A stretch of 64,000 nucleotides of DNA, taken from positions 4,542,501 to 4,606,500 of the forward strand of contig NZ_LT963352.1 in assembly GCF_900236475.1 (NCBI RefSeq), given 5' to 3'. Shown here one piece after another: positions 50,948 through 60,370 of this stretch; the first letter of the stretch is position 1; each line of letters starts with the position of its first letter. Source of the DNA: Streptomyces chartreusis NRRL 3882 (GTDB lineage Bacteria; Actinomycetota; Actinomycetes; Streptomycetales; Streptomycetaceae). The notes beneath the pieces are model-generated. The model did not search any database. It was not told the DNA's origin and worked only from the letters and a program-made list of their open reading frames with translations. The position numbers were made by a program, and so were the translations under genes.

Positions 50948-51622
50948 TCACGTGGCGGTGTCGCCGGGCGTATCCGGACGGGGGTCGTCCCCCGGCCGGG
51001 GCAGGCCGCCCGACGCTCCAGATGTGGTGTCACGCGAACCGGGCTCCCCCGAGGCGGGACCCTTCAGGTCCCGACCCGCCCGCTCGCTCTCGATGAGCTC
51101 GTTCAGCCAGCGCACTTCGCGCTCCACGGACTCCATCCCGTGGCGCTGGAGCTCAAGCGTGTAGTCGTCGAGGCGCTCCCGGGTCCGGGCCAGGGAGAGG
51201 CGCATCTTCTCCAGGCGCTCCTCCAACCGGCTGCGGCGGCCTTCCAGAACGCGCATGCGGACGTCGCGTGAGGTTTGCCCGAAGAAAGCGAAACGGGCGG
51301 CGAATGTCTCGTCCTCGTACGCGTCGGGCCCGGTCTGTGAGAGCAGCTGCTCGAAGTGCTCCTTACCCTCCGCCGTCAACCGGTAGACGATCTTGGCGCG
51401 GCGGCCGGTGAGGGGAGCGGCCTCGGTGTCGTTCCCCGGCTCCTCGATCAACCAGCCGTTGGCGACCAGCGTCTTGAGACAGGGATACAGCGTCCCGTAG
51501 CTGAACGCACGGAACACACCCAGTGACGTGTTGAGCCGTTTGCGCAGCTCATAGCCGTGCATCGGAGATTCGCGGAGCAGGCCGAGTACGGCGAACTCGA
51601 GGATCCCGGAACGCCGGCTCAT
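50948..51622 (-). CDS. PadR family transcriptional regulator
   Basis: A 224-residue regulator. Residues about 8-85 form the winged helix (ILEFAVLGLLRESPMHGYEL, then FSYGTLYPCLKTLVANGWL), and a coiled-coil dimer region follows (RLEERLEKMRLSLARTRERL). The disordered C-tail is rich in Gly/Pro/Asp. A perfect palindrome at 51688-51708 before its start fits the ATGT-N-ACAT PadR operator. It likely represses itself and possibly the inositol-phosphate synthase gene downstream. Confidence 0.92.
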   Translation of the reverse strand: MSRRSGILEFAVLGLLRESPMHGYELRKRLNTSLGVFRAFSYGTLYPCLKTLVANGWLIEEPGNDTEAAPLTGRRAKIVYRLTAEGKEHFEQLLSQTGPDAYEDETFAARFAFFGQTSRDVRMRVLEGRRSRLEERLEKMRLSLARTRERLDDYTLELQRHGMESVEREVRWLNELIESERAGRDLKGPASGEPGSRDTTSGASGGLPRPGDDPRPDTPGDTAT

Positions 51623-51687
51623 CGTCGCCTCCTCTCTGCCGCGGTACCGATGCCTCGGGTCGATGTGTCGGCCCGATGTGTCGCGCT

Positions 51688-51708
51688 GATGTATCGACTC
51701 GATACATC
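51688..51708 (-). promoter_or_regulatory. PadR operator palindrome
   Basis: GATGTATCG and CGATACATC flank ACT (51697-51699). It lies about 66 bases upstream of padR; a related half-site GATGTGTCG occurs to its left at 51675-51683. Confidence 0.65.
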
Positions 51709-51837
51709 ACGACGATAGAACGGCCTTCCGGATGCGACAAGAGGGGGTGTGGTGAACGGGATCACATCACCGATTCATCGGACGCGAGTTGCCTGATTTG
51801 AGGGGAACTTCTGGCCTCGGCAGGTTTTGACGGTGCG

Positions 51838-52018
51838 TAGTCTGTGCGCCATGCACATCACCGGGAACCAAGTGGCGCCTGAGGGCGTCGTCGTCTTCGG
51901 TGTAGTACGGGTGCATGCGGGACCGATGAATGCGGAGCCGACCGCATCCGTACTTCGGGGGGACCGGAAACCAGCCGCCGTTTCCAGGCGCGCAAGGGTG
52001 CGCCTGCCCGAGGAGTAG
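51838..52018 (+). promoter_or_regulatory. Structured leader of the PBP gene, with a possible leaderless ORF
   Basis: TAGTCT (51838-51843) is a good -10; seven bases later an ATG at 51851 opens a 55-codon frame ending TAG at 52016-52018. The same stretch folds into three hairpins: 51906-51952, 51966-51985 and 51986-52005. The PBP ribosome site (GAGGAG, 52010-52015) follows. About 27% of the short frame's codons end in A/T, high for this genus, so an RNA element is more likely than a protein. A GGTGA-N6-TCACA site lies at 51751-51766. Confidence 0.45.
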
Positions 52019-52025
52019 TCGTTCG

Positions 52026-54665
52026 ATGAGCGAGCACCGTCGCAAACCGCCGCAGCCGCAGGGAGGCGGACGTGCCGCGGCCCGACGCGGCCAGTCCGGC
52101 TCGGCCTCCGGCCGCCGCGCGGCCCCGCGAGGCGCCACCGGGTCTCCGTCCGACTCCTATGGGTCGGACTCCTACAGCTCGGGGGGTGAGGAGCGCCCGT
52201 ACGGCGGTCGTGCCGAGGCCCGGCGTGCGGCGCAGAGAAGCACGGGAGGCGGCCGACGCAGAGCGGCCGAACCGGCCCGTGGCGGCCGGCGCGCCGCCCC
52301 CGGAGGGTCGGCCGGGCCCGGGCGAGGCAGGGGGCGGGCGGCTGCCGTCTCCGACAAGAAGCGGCTGATCGACTATCCGCGGGCCGGTAAGTACGGCTGG
52401 CAGCGCTGGCTGCCGTCCTGGAAGCTCGTCTCCGGTCTGTGCATCGGCTTCTTCGGCAGCCTGGTGGCCGTGGCGGGCATCGGGTACGCCATGGTGGGCG
52501 TCCCCAACGAGGAGAACGCGGCGGCCCTGTCGCAGAACAACGTCTACTACTGGGCCGACGGCAGCCAGATGGTCGCGGCGGGCAGCGGCCAGAACCGGCA
52601 GAACGTCACGATCGAGCGCATCCCCAAGGCCATGCAGTGGGCGGTGATCTCGGCCGAGAACAAGAGCTTCTACCAGGACTCCGGCGTCGACCCCATGGGT
52701 ATCGCCCGGGCCCTGGCGAACATGGCCCGGGGCGGTGACACGCAGGGTGGTTCGACGATCACCCAGCAGTTCGTCAAGAACACCTACCTGAGCCAGGAAC
52801 AGACGATCACCCGGAAGTTCAAGGAGATGTTCATCTCCATCAAGGTGGGCACGAAGCTCTCCAAGCCGGAGATCCTCCAGGGCTACCTGAACACCTCGTA
52901 CTACGGCCGTGGTGCCTACGGCATCCAGGCCGCCGCCCAGGCCTACTACGGCAAGGAAGCGAAGGACCTCAAGCCGAGCGAGTGCGCCTTCCTCGCCGCC
53001 CTGCTCAAGGGCCCGACGTACTACGACCCCGCGGGCAACGAGAGCATCGACGAGTCGGCGAACGCGGACGCCAACCGCAAGCGCTCTGAGACGCGCTGGC
53101 GCTGGATCCTCGAGCAGATGCACAACGACAAGAGGATCACGGACGCCGAGTACCAGGAGGCGATCAAGAAGTACCCGATGCCCCAGGGCCGCAAGGCGAC
53201 CAAGGGCATGAGCGGCCAGATCGGCTACCTGGCGGACACGGCCAAGAAGTACGTCCTGAACCACTCCAACATCACGGAGAAGCAGTTCGACCAGGGCGGC
53301 TACCAGATCAGGACCACCTTCGAGAAGGCCAAGGTCGAGGCGCTGGCCAAGGCCGTGAAGAAGGTCGAGAAGGAAAAGCTGAACCCGGAGAAGCGTGAGC
53401 TGGACAAGCACGTCCAGTTCGGCGCGGCGTCGGTGAAGCCCAAGGACGGCGCGATCGTCGCGCTCTACGGTGGTGCGGGTTACGAGAACGGCCACTTCAA
53501 CAACAACGCGGACACCTCGGGTGTCCCGGTCGGTTCGACGTGGAAGCCGTTCGTGCTCGCCGCCGCCATGGAGCACGGCACCTACCGGAGCGACGGTCCC
53601 CTCTCGCCGTTGAGCAAGTACAACGGCAACGACCACCTCAAGGTCCGGAACAACGACGGCTCCTACGTCCTGAAGAAGGACAACACACCGTTCTTCCAGG
53701 AGAACGAGAGCGACCACCCCTGGGGCTACATCACCTTGCGCAAGGCGATGGAGCAGTCCGTCAACACCCCGTTCGTCCAGCTCGGCATGGACGTCGGGAT
53801 GAGGAACGTGCGGGACGTGGCCGAGAAGTCCGGCATCCTGGACGCCAGTTTCGCCACCCTCAACCCGTCGTTCGCGCTCGGTACGTCGACTCCCAGCGCG
53901 ATCCGCATGGCCGATGCCTACGCGACGTTCGCCGCCGCCGGCAAGCAGGCCTCCCCGTACTCCGTGACCAGCGTCAAGTTCAACGGGCAGGAAGTCGAAG
54001 GCTTCGACAAGCCGCGCATCACGCAGGCGATGCCCGAGAACGTGGCCAACAACGTCACGGACGTCCTGGAGAACGTCATCCAGAACGGTACGGGTAAGAA
54101 CGCCCTGGCCCTGGGCCGTACGGCGGCGGGTAAGACCGGTACCACGGACGAGAACAAGTCGGCCTGGTTCGTCGGCTACACCCAGCAGCTGTCCACCTCG
54201 GTCGCGATGTTCCGTGAGGATCCCAAGAGCGCCAAGCTGCTCTCCATGAACGGCACGGCGGGTGAGGAGTCCATCCACGGTGGTGACACTCCCACCCAGG
54301 TGTGGACCGAGTACATGAAGGCCGCGCTGAAGGGGGAGCCCGATCCCGGCTTCCCGGAGGCCGAAAGGATCGGCGAGATCCAGCACGAGGTGGGCGCCCC
54401 GTCGCCGACCCCGACCCCGAGCGTGGAGCCCAGCGAAACCGCGACCGAGTCGCCGAGCGCCACGCCCAGCGAGAGCCCGACGCCGTCTCCCTCGCCGAGC
54501 GACACCTGTGGATTCTTCGGGTGTGAGAACGACGGCGGTACGGAGAACGGCGGCGGCACAGGCGGAGACGTGACGCCCTCGCCCTCGCCGAGCGATACGA
54601 GCGAGAACGGCGGCAACACCAGAGGCAACGGCAACGGAGGCATCTTCGGAGGCCCCGCCGGATAG
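52026..54665 (+). CDS. Class A penicillin-binding protein
   Basis: An 879-residue bifunctional enzyme. A basic cytoplasmic N-terminus (about 1-115) precedes one membrane helix (LVSGLCIGFFGSLVAVAGIG). The glycosyltransferase (GT51) domain has SAENKSFYQDSGVDPMG, with catalytic Glu and Asn replacing the common Asp, and GGSTITQQFVKN. The transpeptidase has STWK, SVN and KTGTT. A Ser/Pro/Thr/Glu-rich and Gly/Asn-rich extracellular tail ends the protein. It polymerises and cross-links peptidoglycan. The start, ATG 52026, has GAGGAG ten bases upstream. Confidence 0.95.
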   Translation: MSEHRRKPPQPQGGGRAAARRGQSGSASGRRAAPRGATGSPSDSYGSDSYSSGGEERPYGGRAEARRAAQRSTGGGRRRAAEPARGGRRAAPGGSAGPGRGRGRAAAVSDKKRLIDYPRAGKYGWQRWLPSWKLVSGLCIGFFGSLVAVAGIGYAMVGVPNEENAAALSQNNVYYWADGSQMVAAGSGQNRQNVTIERIPKAMQWAVISAENKSFYQDSGVDPMGIARALANMARGGDTQGGSTITQQFVKNTYLSQEQTITRKFKEMFISIKVGTKLSKPEILQGYLNTSYYGRGAYGIQAAAQAYYGKEAKDLKPSECAFLAALLKGPTYYDPAGNESIDESANADANRKRSETRWRWILEQMHNDKRITDAEYQEAIKKYPMPQGRKATKGMSGQIGYLADTAKKYVLNHSNITEKQFDQGGYQIRTTFEKAKVEALAKAVKKVEKEKLNPEKRELDKHVQFGAASVKPKDGAIVALYGGAGYENGHFNNNADTSGVPVGSTWKPFVLAAAMEHGTYRSDGPLSPLSKYNGNDHLKVRNNDGSYVLKKDNTPFFQENESDHPWGYITLRKAMEQSVNTPFVQLGMDVGMRNVRDVAEKSGILDASFATLNPSFALGTSTPSAIRMADAYATFAAAGKQASPYSVTSVKFNGQEVEGFDKPRITQAMPENVANNVTDVLENVIQNGTGKNALALGRTAAGKTGTTDENKSAWFVGYTQQLSTSVAMFREDPKSAKLLSMNGTAGEESIHGGDTPTQVWTEYMKAALKGEPDPGFPEAERIGEIQHEVGAPSPTPTPSVEPSETATESPSATPSESPTPSPSPSDTCGFFGCENDGGTENGGGTGGDVTPSPSPSDTSENGGNTRGNGNGGIFGGPAG

Positions 54666-54685
54666 CCGGCCGATCGCCTTTGGGT

Positions 54686-54721
54686 GTTTCACGTGAAACG
54701 CGAAGATGTTTCACGTGAAAC
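54686..54721. promoter_or_regulatory. parS 8 and 9 (close pair)
   Basis: Two perfect GTTTCACGTGAAAC sites at 54686-54699 and 54708-54721, 22 bp centre to centre, between the PBP and GT87 genes. Confidence 0.97.
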
Positions 54722-54792
54722 ACGGGCCGCCGCACCTACCCGGTGCGGCGGCCCTCGGCGTATTGATAGACGCGTACGGCAGGATGTGCGGC

Positions 54793-56295
54793 ATGCCCAG
54801 TGCAGAATCGACGCGAGCGAGCGTCCACGAGCCGGACCCGGTGCGGCCGACCCAGGAGGACGAGGTCGCCGCGGCCGGCAGCGAGCTGATCGGCGGCCCG
54901 CTCGGGCGGCGTGCCCTGCTCGGGGCGTCCTGGTGGACTCCCGTGCGGGTGATCGCGCTGGTGGCGATCGGCATGTTCGCCCTCGGCCTGGTCCAGAAGG
55001 CGCCCTGCTACAACGGCGCCTGGTTCTTCGGTGCCAGCTCCCAGTACACGCACGCGTGCTACTCGGACATCCCGCACCTCTACCAGGGGCGTGGCTTCGC
55101 CGACGGGCTCGTGCCGTACTTCGACAAGCTCCCCGGCGACATGCAGTACCTGGAGTACCCGGTGCTCACCGGTGTCTTCATGGAGGTCGCCTCCTGGCTC
55201 ACGCCAGGCAGCGGCACCATCCAGGACCAGGAGCAGTGGTACTGGATGGTCAACGCCGGAATGCTGATGGTGTGCGCGTCGGTCATCGCCGTCTGCGTGA
55301 CCCGCACGCATGCCCGGCGCCCCTGGGACGGCCTGCTGGTCGCCCTGGCACCTGCCTTCGCGCTGACGGCGACCATCAACTGGGACCTGCTGGCGGTCGC
55401 CCTGACGGCCGCGGCGATGCTGATGTGGTCGCGCGGACGCTCCCTCGCCTTCGGCGTCCTGCTGGGACTCGCCACGGCCGCGAAGCTCTACCCCTTCCTG
55501 ATCCTCGGGCCGCTGCTGGTGCTGTGCTGGCGCGCGGGCAAGTGGCGTGAGTTCGGGGCCGCCCTGGGCGGGGCGATCGTCGCCTGGGTCGTCGTGAACG
55601 GGCCGGTGATGCTCTTCGCGTTCGAGGGCTGGTCGAAGTTCTACACGTTCAGCCAGGAACGAGGCGTCGACTTCGGCTCCTTCTGGCTGATCATGGCCCA
55701 GAACTCGGACAACCCCCTTAGCATCGACACCGTCAACACGCTCGCCACGCTGCTGATGCTGGTGTGCTGCGCGGGTGTCGCGGTGCTGGCGCTGACCGCG
55801 CCGCGCCGCCCGCGGTTCGCCCAGCTCGCCTTCCTGATCGTCGCGGCGTTCATCCTCACCAACAAGGTCTACTCGCCGCAGTACGTCCTGTGGCTGGTGC
55901 CCCTGGCCGCCCTGGCCCGGCCGAAGTGGCGGGACTTCCTGATCTGGCAGGCCTGCGAGGTGGCGTACTTCCTGGGGATCTGGATGTACCTCGCGTACAC
56001 GACCAGCGGAGACGCCCACAAGGGACTGCCCACCGACGGCTACCACTGGGCCATCGGCCTGCACCTGCTGGGCACGCTGTATCTCTGCGTCATGATCGTG
56101 CGAGACATCTTCATGCCGGAGCGGGACCCGGTCCGACGGTCCGGGGACGACGACCCCTCGGGCGGAGTGCTCGACGGCGCGGAGGACGTCTTCGCCCTGG
56201 GCCCCGCGGCCCGTCCCGCCCGGCACGCGGCCGCTCAGTTCGACGGTCCGCAGGTCGAGTGGGGCAGGCAGGGCGCGACAGGCGGTTCGCTCTGA
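54793..56295 (+). CDS. GT87-like membrane glycosyltransferase (DUF2029)
   Basis: A 500-residue multi-pass protein with about ten membrane helices. The first (VIALVAIGMFALGLVQ) is followed by an extracellular loop with CYNGAW, HACYSDIPHLY and LEYPVLTG, as in polyprenol-phosphate mannosyl- or arabinosyl-transferases of the GT-C fold. The C-terminal 60 residues are cytoplasmic and polar. The frame is open back to 54706 in parS; ATG 54793 with AGGA upstream is preferred, and ATG 54784 is possible. The sugar donor and acceptor are unknown. Confidence 0.82.
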   Translation: MPSAESTRASVHEPDPVRPTQEDEVAAAGSELIGGPLGRRALLGASWWTPVRVIALVAIGMFALGLVQKAPCYNGAWFFGASSQYTHACYSDIPHLYQGRGFADGLVPYFDKLPGDMQYLEYPVLTGVFMEVASWLTPGSGTIQDQEQWYWMVNAGMLMVCASVIAVCVTRTHARRPWDGLLVALAPAFALTATINWDLLAVALTAAAMLMWSRGRSLAFGVLLGLATAAKLYPFLILGPLLVLCWRAGKWREFGAALGGAIVAWVVVNGPVMLFAFEGWSKFYTFSQERGVDFGSFWLIMAQNSDNPLSIDTVNTLATLLMLVCCAGVAVLALTAPRRPRFAQLAFLIVAAFILTNKVYSPQYVLWLVPLAALARPKWRDFLIWQACEVAYFLGIWMYLAYTTSGDAHKGLPTDGYHWAIGLHLLGTLYLCVMIVRDIFMPERDPVRRSGDDDPSGGVLDGAEDVFALGPAARPARHAAAQFDGPQVEWGRQGATGGSL

Positions 56296-56308
56296 GCGAA
56301 CGATGCGA

Positions 56309-56340
56309 AAGGCCGTACACGGGAAACCGTGTACGGCCTT
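56309..56340. terminator. Bidirectional terminator
   Basis: 56309-56322 pairs with 56327-56340 (14 bp, GAAA loop), followed by CTTGC, between the convergent GT87 and racemase-like genes. Confidence 0.85.
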
Positions 56341-56376
56341 CTTGCTGCGCTGGTCCTGGGAGTGCGTGCGCGCCGG

Positions 56377-57408
56377 TCAGCGGTCCACGATCCGGTCGAA
56401 CTGCGTGGTGGTGTGCCGCAGATGGGCCACCAGCTCCTCGCCCACCTTCGGCTCCGGCGCGTCCGCGGGCACGAACAGGATCGAGACCTGCATGTGCGGC
56501 GGCTCGGCGAACCAGCGCTGCTTGCCGCCCCAGACGAACGGAGAAAGGTTCCGGTTGACCGTCGCGAGGCCGGCCCGGGCGACGCCCTTGGCGCGCGGCA
56601 TGACGCCATGCAGCGCCTTGGGGGCCTCCAGGCCCACCCCGTGCGACGTACCGCCCGCCACGACCACCAGGAAGCCGTCGGAGGCCGCCTTCTGCTGCCG
56701 GTAGCCGAAGCGCTCGCCCTTGGCCACGCGCGTGACGTCCAGGACCGCGCCGCGGTACTCGGTGGCCTCGTGGTCCCCCAGCCACAGCCGCGTGCCGATG
56801 CGGGCACGGAACCGGGTCTGCGGGAACTGCTGCTGGAGCCGGATGAGTTCCTCGGCCTTGAGGTGGCTGACGAACATGGTGTGCAGAGGCAGCCGGGCGG
56901 CGCGCAGCCGGTCCATCCAGCCGATGACCTCCTCGACCGCGTCCGAGCCGTCGGTGCGGTCCAGCGGCAGGTGGATCGCGAAGCCTTCCAGCCGGATGTT
57001 CTCGATGGCGGCGTGCAGCTGGGGCAGATCCTGCTCGCCGATGCCGTGCCGCTTCATCGAGGACATCACCTCGATCACCACACGGGCACCGACCAGGCCG
57101 TACACGCCGTCTATCGACGAGACCGAGCGGATGACCCGGTCCGGCAGGGGCACGGGCTCCTCGCCGCGCCGGTACGGCGTCAGCACCAGCAGGTCACCGC
57201 TGAACCAGTCCTTGATCCGGGCGGCCTCGTACGTCGTGCCGACGGCGAGGACGTCCGAGCCCAGCCGTGTGGCCTCCTCCGCCAGCCGCTCGTGCCCGAA
57301 GCCGTAGCCGTTGCCCTTGCAGACCGGCACGAGGCCGGGGAACTGCTCCTGCACGTGCTTGTGGTGCGCCCGCCAGCGCGCGGTGTCGACGTAGAGCGTG
57401 AGCGCCAT
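56377..57408 (-). CDS. Alanine racemase N-terminal-like PLP protein
   Basis: A 343-residue protein with the fold III PLP barrel. VPVCKGNGYGFGH near residue 30 holds the PLP Lys, as in alanine racemase; HTMFVSHLKAEEL, GTRLWLGDHEA and the C-terminal beta domain follow. It is shorter than Alr (about 370) and the second-domain catalytic Tyr region is not recognisable, so activity is uncertain. Its position next to FemX, which modifies lipid II, suggests a wall-precursor role. It starts 96 bases before the femX-side gap and is probably in the same operon. Confidence 0.78.
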   Translation of the reverse strand: MALTLYVDTARWRAHHKHVQEQFPGLVPVCKGNGYGFGHERLAEEATRLGSDVLAVGTTYEAARIKDWFSGDLLVLTPYRRGEEPVPLPDRVIRSVSSIDGVYGLVGARVVIEVMSSMKRHGIGEQDLPQLHAAIENIRLEGFAIHLPLDRTDGSDAVEEVIGWMDRLRAARLPLHTMFVSHLKAEELIRLQQQFPQTRFRARIGTRLWLGDHEATEYRGAVLDVTRVAKGERFGYRQQKAASDGFLVVVAGGTSHGVGLEAPKALHGVMPRAKGVARAGLATVNRNLSPFVWGGKQRWFAEPPHMQVSILFVPADAPEPKVGEELVAHLRHTTTQFDRIVDR

Positions 57409-57504
57409 GGCCGGACCTGGAACCTTTCTCGCGGTTGCCGTGAATCAGTGGTTGCCGTTGTCAGAGGGTGCCGTATCAGAGGTATAGAAGCACTGAACGT
57501 GACA

Positions 57505-58626
57505 TCAGCGGCGCGACATGTAGATGTCGAGCGCCTTGTGCAGCAGCTTGTTCAGCGGGAAGTCCCACTCGCCGAGGTACTCGGCGGCCTGTCCGCCGGT
57601 GCCCACCTTGAACTGGATCAGGCCGAAGAGGTGGTCGGTCTCGTCCAGCGAGTCGGAGATGCCGCGCAGGTCGTAGACGGTGGCGCCGAGCGCGTAGGCG
57701 TCGCGCAGCATCCGCCACTGCATCGCGTTGGAGGGCCGGACTTCACGGCCGATGTTGTCGGAGGCGCCGTAGGAGTACCAGACGTGCCCGCCGACGATCA
57801 GCATCGTCGCCGCCGACAGGTTCACGCCGTTGTGCCGGGCGAAGTACAGCCGCATGCGGTTGGGGTCCTCGGTGTTGAGGGCCGTCCACATGCGCTGGAA
57901 GTACGACAGCGGGCGCGGCCGGAAGTGGTCGCGCACGGCCGTGATCTCGTACAGCCGCTGCCATTCCTCAAGGTCCTGGTAGCCGCCCTGGACGACCTCG
58001 ACGCCGGCCTTCTCGGCCTTCTTGATGTTGCGGCGCCACAGCTGGTTGAAGTTCTTGTGGACCTCTTCCAGGGAGCGGTTGGCCAGCGGCACCTGGAAGA
58101 CGTAGCGGGGCTGGACGTCGCCGAAGCCGGCGCCGCCGTCCTCGCCCTGCTGCCACCCCATGCGGCGCAGTTTGTCGGCGACCTCGAAGGCGCGCGGCTC
58201 GATGTGGTCGGCCTCGATGTCGCGCAGCCTCTTCACGTCAGGGTTCTGGATGCCCTGCTTGATGGAGGTGGCCTCCCAGCGCCGGATGACCACCGGCGGG
58301 CCCATCTTCACCGAGAAGGCGCCCTGCTGCTTCAGGTGCGCCAGCATCGGCTCGATCCACTCCTGGAGATTCGGCGCGAACCAGTTGATGACCGGGCCCT
58401 CGGGCAGATAGGCGAGGTAGCGCTTGATCTTGGGAAGCTGCCGGTAGAGGACCAGACCGGCACCGACCAGCTCGCCCGTCCTGTCGTCGAACCATCCGAG
58501 GTTCTCGGAGCGCCACTCCGCCTTGACATCAGCCCAGGCCGGGACCTGCATGTGGCTCGCCGACGGCAGGCTCTGGATGTAGGCCAGATGCTGCTCTCGA
58601 CTGATGGTCCTCAGGGTCAGGCTCAT
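57505..58626 (-). CDS. femX: FemX-type lipid II:glycine glycyltransferase
   Basis: A 373-residue FemABX enzyme with two GNAT-like lobes and a coiled-coil arm. ATG 58626 has GAGGAG ten bases upstream. LAYIQSLPSASHMQVPAWAD, NFNQLWRRNIKKAEKAGVEV and AMQWRMLRDAYALGATVYDL are Fem signatures. It transfers Gly from Gly-tRNA to the side-chain LL-diaminopimelate of lipid II, making the mono-Gly bridge of Streptomyces peptidoglycan, an essential step in S. coelicolor. It precedes the racemase-like gene. Confidence 0.9.
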   Translation of the reverse strand: MSLTLRTISREQHLAYIQSLPSASHMQVPAWADVKAEWRSENLGWFDDRTGELVGAGLVLYRQLPKIKRYLAYLPEGPVINWFAPNLQEWIEPMLAHLKQQGAFSVKMGPPVVIRRWEATSIKQGIQNPDVKRLRDIEADHIEPRAFEVADKLRRMGWQQGEDGGAGFGDVQPRYVFQVPLANRSLEEVHKNFNQLWRRNIKKAEKAGVEVVQGGYQDLEEWQRLYEITAVRDHFRPRPLSYFQRMWTALNTEDPNRMRLYFARHNGVNLSAATMLIVGGHVWYSYGASDNIGREVRPSNAMQWRMLRDAYALGATVYDLRGISDSLDETDHLFGLIQFKVGTGGQAAEYLGEWDFPLNKLLHKALDIYMSRR

Positions 58627-58792
58627 TTCGGGGCGCTCCTCGGGCTGGTGTGTCCCCATGGGGTCAGGGGCTCCGGCTCTCGCGCGAAGCCTACTGCGCC
58701 TTGGATGCGCGCCGGTTGGGCGTACGGAACCTTCGCCCCGGCCGTGGGCGGCCGGGGCGTCACCCGGTGTTCAGAAGGGGATGTCCCTGGCG

Positions 58793-59110
58793 TCAGTCGA
58801 TGAGACCGCCGAAGAGACCGCCGTGCGCCATGCCCAGGAAGAACCCGACGCCTGCGGCACCGAGGCCGAGGATCAGGCCGAAGCGCTCCCTGGTCGTCTC
58901 CGAGACCCACTGGCCGTACGCGCCGGTGAGAATGCCCACCAGGCCGGTCCAGGAGCTGAGCAGGTGCAGGTCCTCGTCGACGAGTGCCGTGATGAACGAC
59001 GTGATGCCCAGGACCAGGGTCACCGCGAGCAGGGCGTCCTGGAGTGGGTGGGGCTTGCCGTCCGTGGCGAAGAGGCCGCCGGCGGTGTTGGGTCGCAATG
59101 CCTGTGCCAT
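58793..59110 (-). CDS. Small conserved membrane protein
   Basis: A 105-residue protein from ATG 59110 with AGGAGGTG upstream; longer in-frame starts are not supported. Three membrane helices (ALLAVTLVLGITSFITALV, LVGILTGAYGQWV, LILGLGAAGVGFFLGMAHGG) are separated by short loops. No motif gives a function. It is conserved before rpsF in Streptomyces and read away from it. Confidence 0.78.
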   Translation of the reverse strand: MAQALRPNTAGGLFATDGKPHPLQDALLAVTLVLGITSFITALVDEDLHLLSSWTGLVGILTGAYGQWVSETTRERFGLILGLGAAGVGFFLGMAHGGLFGGLID

Positions 59111-59373
59111 AGGGCACCTCCTGCGAAAGTCGGCGCATCGTAGCGCCATACACACCCGATGTGTACAGATTGGCTGCCCTCGCGGCCGGATTTCAACCGC
59201 AAGCCACTGTGCGGGTAGTCTGTACCGTCCGCACCGGTGTCTGCCCATGTCACGACAGGGGCTTCTCGACAGAACCCCCGACTGTCAGTGGTGGCCGATA
59301 CCGTTGCTACGCATCACAACCCTCCTGCCACGGAACGACCGTGGCCGCTGAGTCCAAAGGAGGTGGGTTCCAC

Positions 59374-59664
59374 ATGCGTCACTACGAGGTGATGGTCATC
59401 CTCGACCCCGACGTCGAGGAGCGCGCTGTCTCCCCGCTGATCGAGAACTTCCTCTCTGTCGTCCGTGACGGCGGCGGAAAGGTCGAGAAGGTCGACACCT
59501 GGGGCCGTCGTCGTCTCGCGTACGAGATCAAGAAGAAGCCCGAGGGCATCTACTCGGTCATCGACCTTCAGGCTGAGCCTGCGGTCGTCAAGGAGCTCGA
59601 CCGCCAGATGAACCTGAACGAGTCGGTCCTCCGGACCAAGGTCCTCCGTCCCGAGACCCACTGA
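59374..59664 (+). CDS. rpsF: 30S ribosomal protein S6
   Basis: 96 residues from ATG 59374 with AAAGGAGG ten bases upstream. MRHYEVMVILDPDVEE and RRRLAYEIKKKPEGIY are S6 signatures. S6 pairs with S18 on the 30S platform. It is first in the rpsF-ssb-rpsR-rplI operon. Confidence 0.97.
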   Translation: MRHYEVMVILDPDVEERAVSPLIENFLSVVRDGGGKVEKVDTWGRRRLAYEIKKKPEGIYSVIDLQAEPAVVKELDRQMNLNESVLRTKVLRPETH

Positions 59665-59735
59665 GCTCTCCCGCTCAGCTGATTCCGGGATTCGAGTAGC
59701 AAGCAGCCAGAGCAAACCCGCCGAGAGGTTCCCCC

Positions 59736-60326
59736 ATGGCAGGCGAGACCGTCATCACGGTGGTCGGCAATCTTGTCGACGACCCCGAGCTGCGCTTCAC
59801 CCCCTCCGGTGCGGCCGTCGCGAAGTTCCGTGTCGCGTCCACTCCCCGCACCTTCGACCGCCAGACGAACGAGTGGAAGGACGGCGAGAGCCTCTTCCTG
59901 ACCTGCTCGGTCTGGCGTCAGGCGGCGGAGAACGTCGCCGAGTCGCTCCAGCGAGGCATGCGCGTCATCGTGCAGGGCCGGCTGAAGCAGCGGTCCTACG
60001 AGGACCGTGAGGGCGTCAAGCGCACGGTCTACGAGCTGGACGTCGAGGAAGTCGGCGCCAGCCTGCGCAATGCCACGGCCAAGGTCACCAAGACCACCGG
60101 CCGCGGTGGCCAGGGCGGCTACGGCGGCGGTGGCGGTGGCGGCCAGGGTGGCGGCGGCTGGGGCGGCGGCCCCGGCGGCGGCCAGCAGGGCGGCGGCGCT
60201 CCCGCTGACGACCCGTGGGCGACCGGCGCTCCCGCCGGTGGCAACCAGGGCGGTGGCGGCGGCTGGGGCGGTGGCTCCGGCGGCGGCCAGCAGGGCGGCG
60301 GCTACTCGGACGAGCCCCCCTTCTAG
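59736..60326 (+). CDS. ssb: Single-stranded DNA-binding protein
   Basis: A 196-residue SSB. The OB fold (about 1-110) starts MAGETVITVVGNLVDDPELR and has EWKDGESLFLTCSVWRQAAENV. A Gly/Gln-rich linker (about 115-190) leads to the acidic tip DEPPF, which recruits replication proteins. Normal for the essential SsbA of Streptomyces. It follows rpsF by 71 bases. Confidence 0.96.
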   Translation: MAGETVITVVGNLVDDPELRFTPSGAAVAKFRVASTPRTFDRQTNEWKDGESLFLTCSVWRQAAENVAESLQRGMRVIVQGRLKQRSYEDREGVKRTVYELDVEEVGASLRNATAKVTKTTGRGGQGGYGGGGGGGQGGGGWGGGPGGGQQGGGAPADDPWATGAPAGGNQGGGGGWGGGSGGGQQGGGYSDEPPF

Positions 60327-60370
60327 GGCGGGTTCGCACCCCAACTTCTTGATCACACAGGAGATACACC

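Noticed and set aside
51906..52005. c-di-AMP (ydaO) riboswitch in the PBP leader
   Set aside because: Some G-rich pieces look similar but the conserved core order of that riboswitch is not present.
54706..54792. GT87 protein beginning inside parS
   Set aside because: The start MFHVKH is only the translation of parS; a better start lies at 54793.
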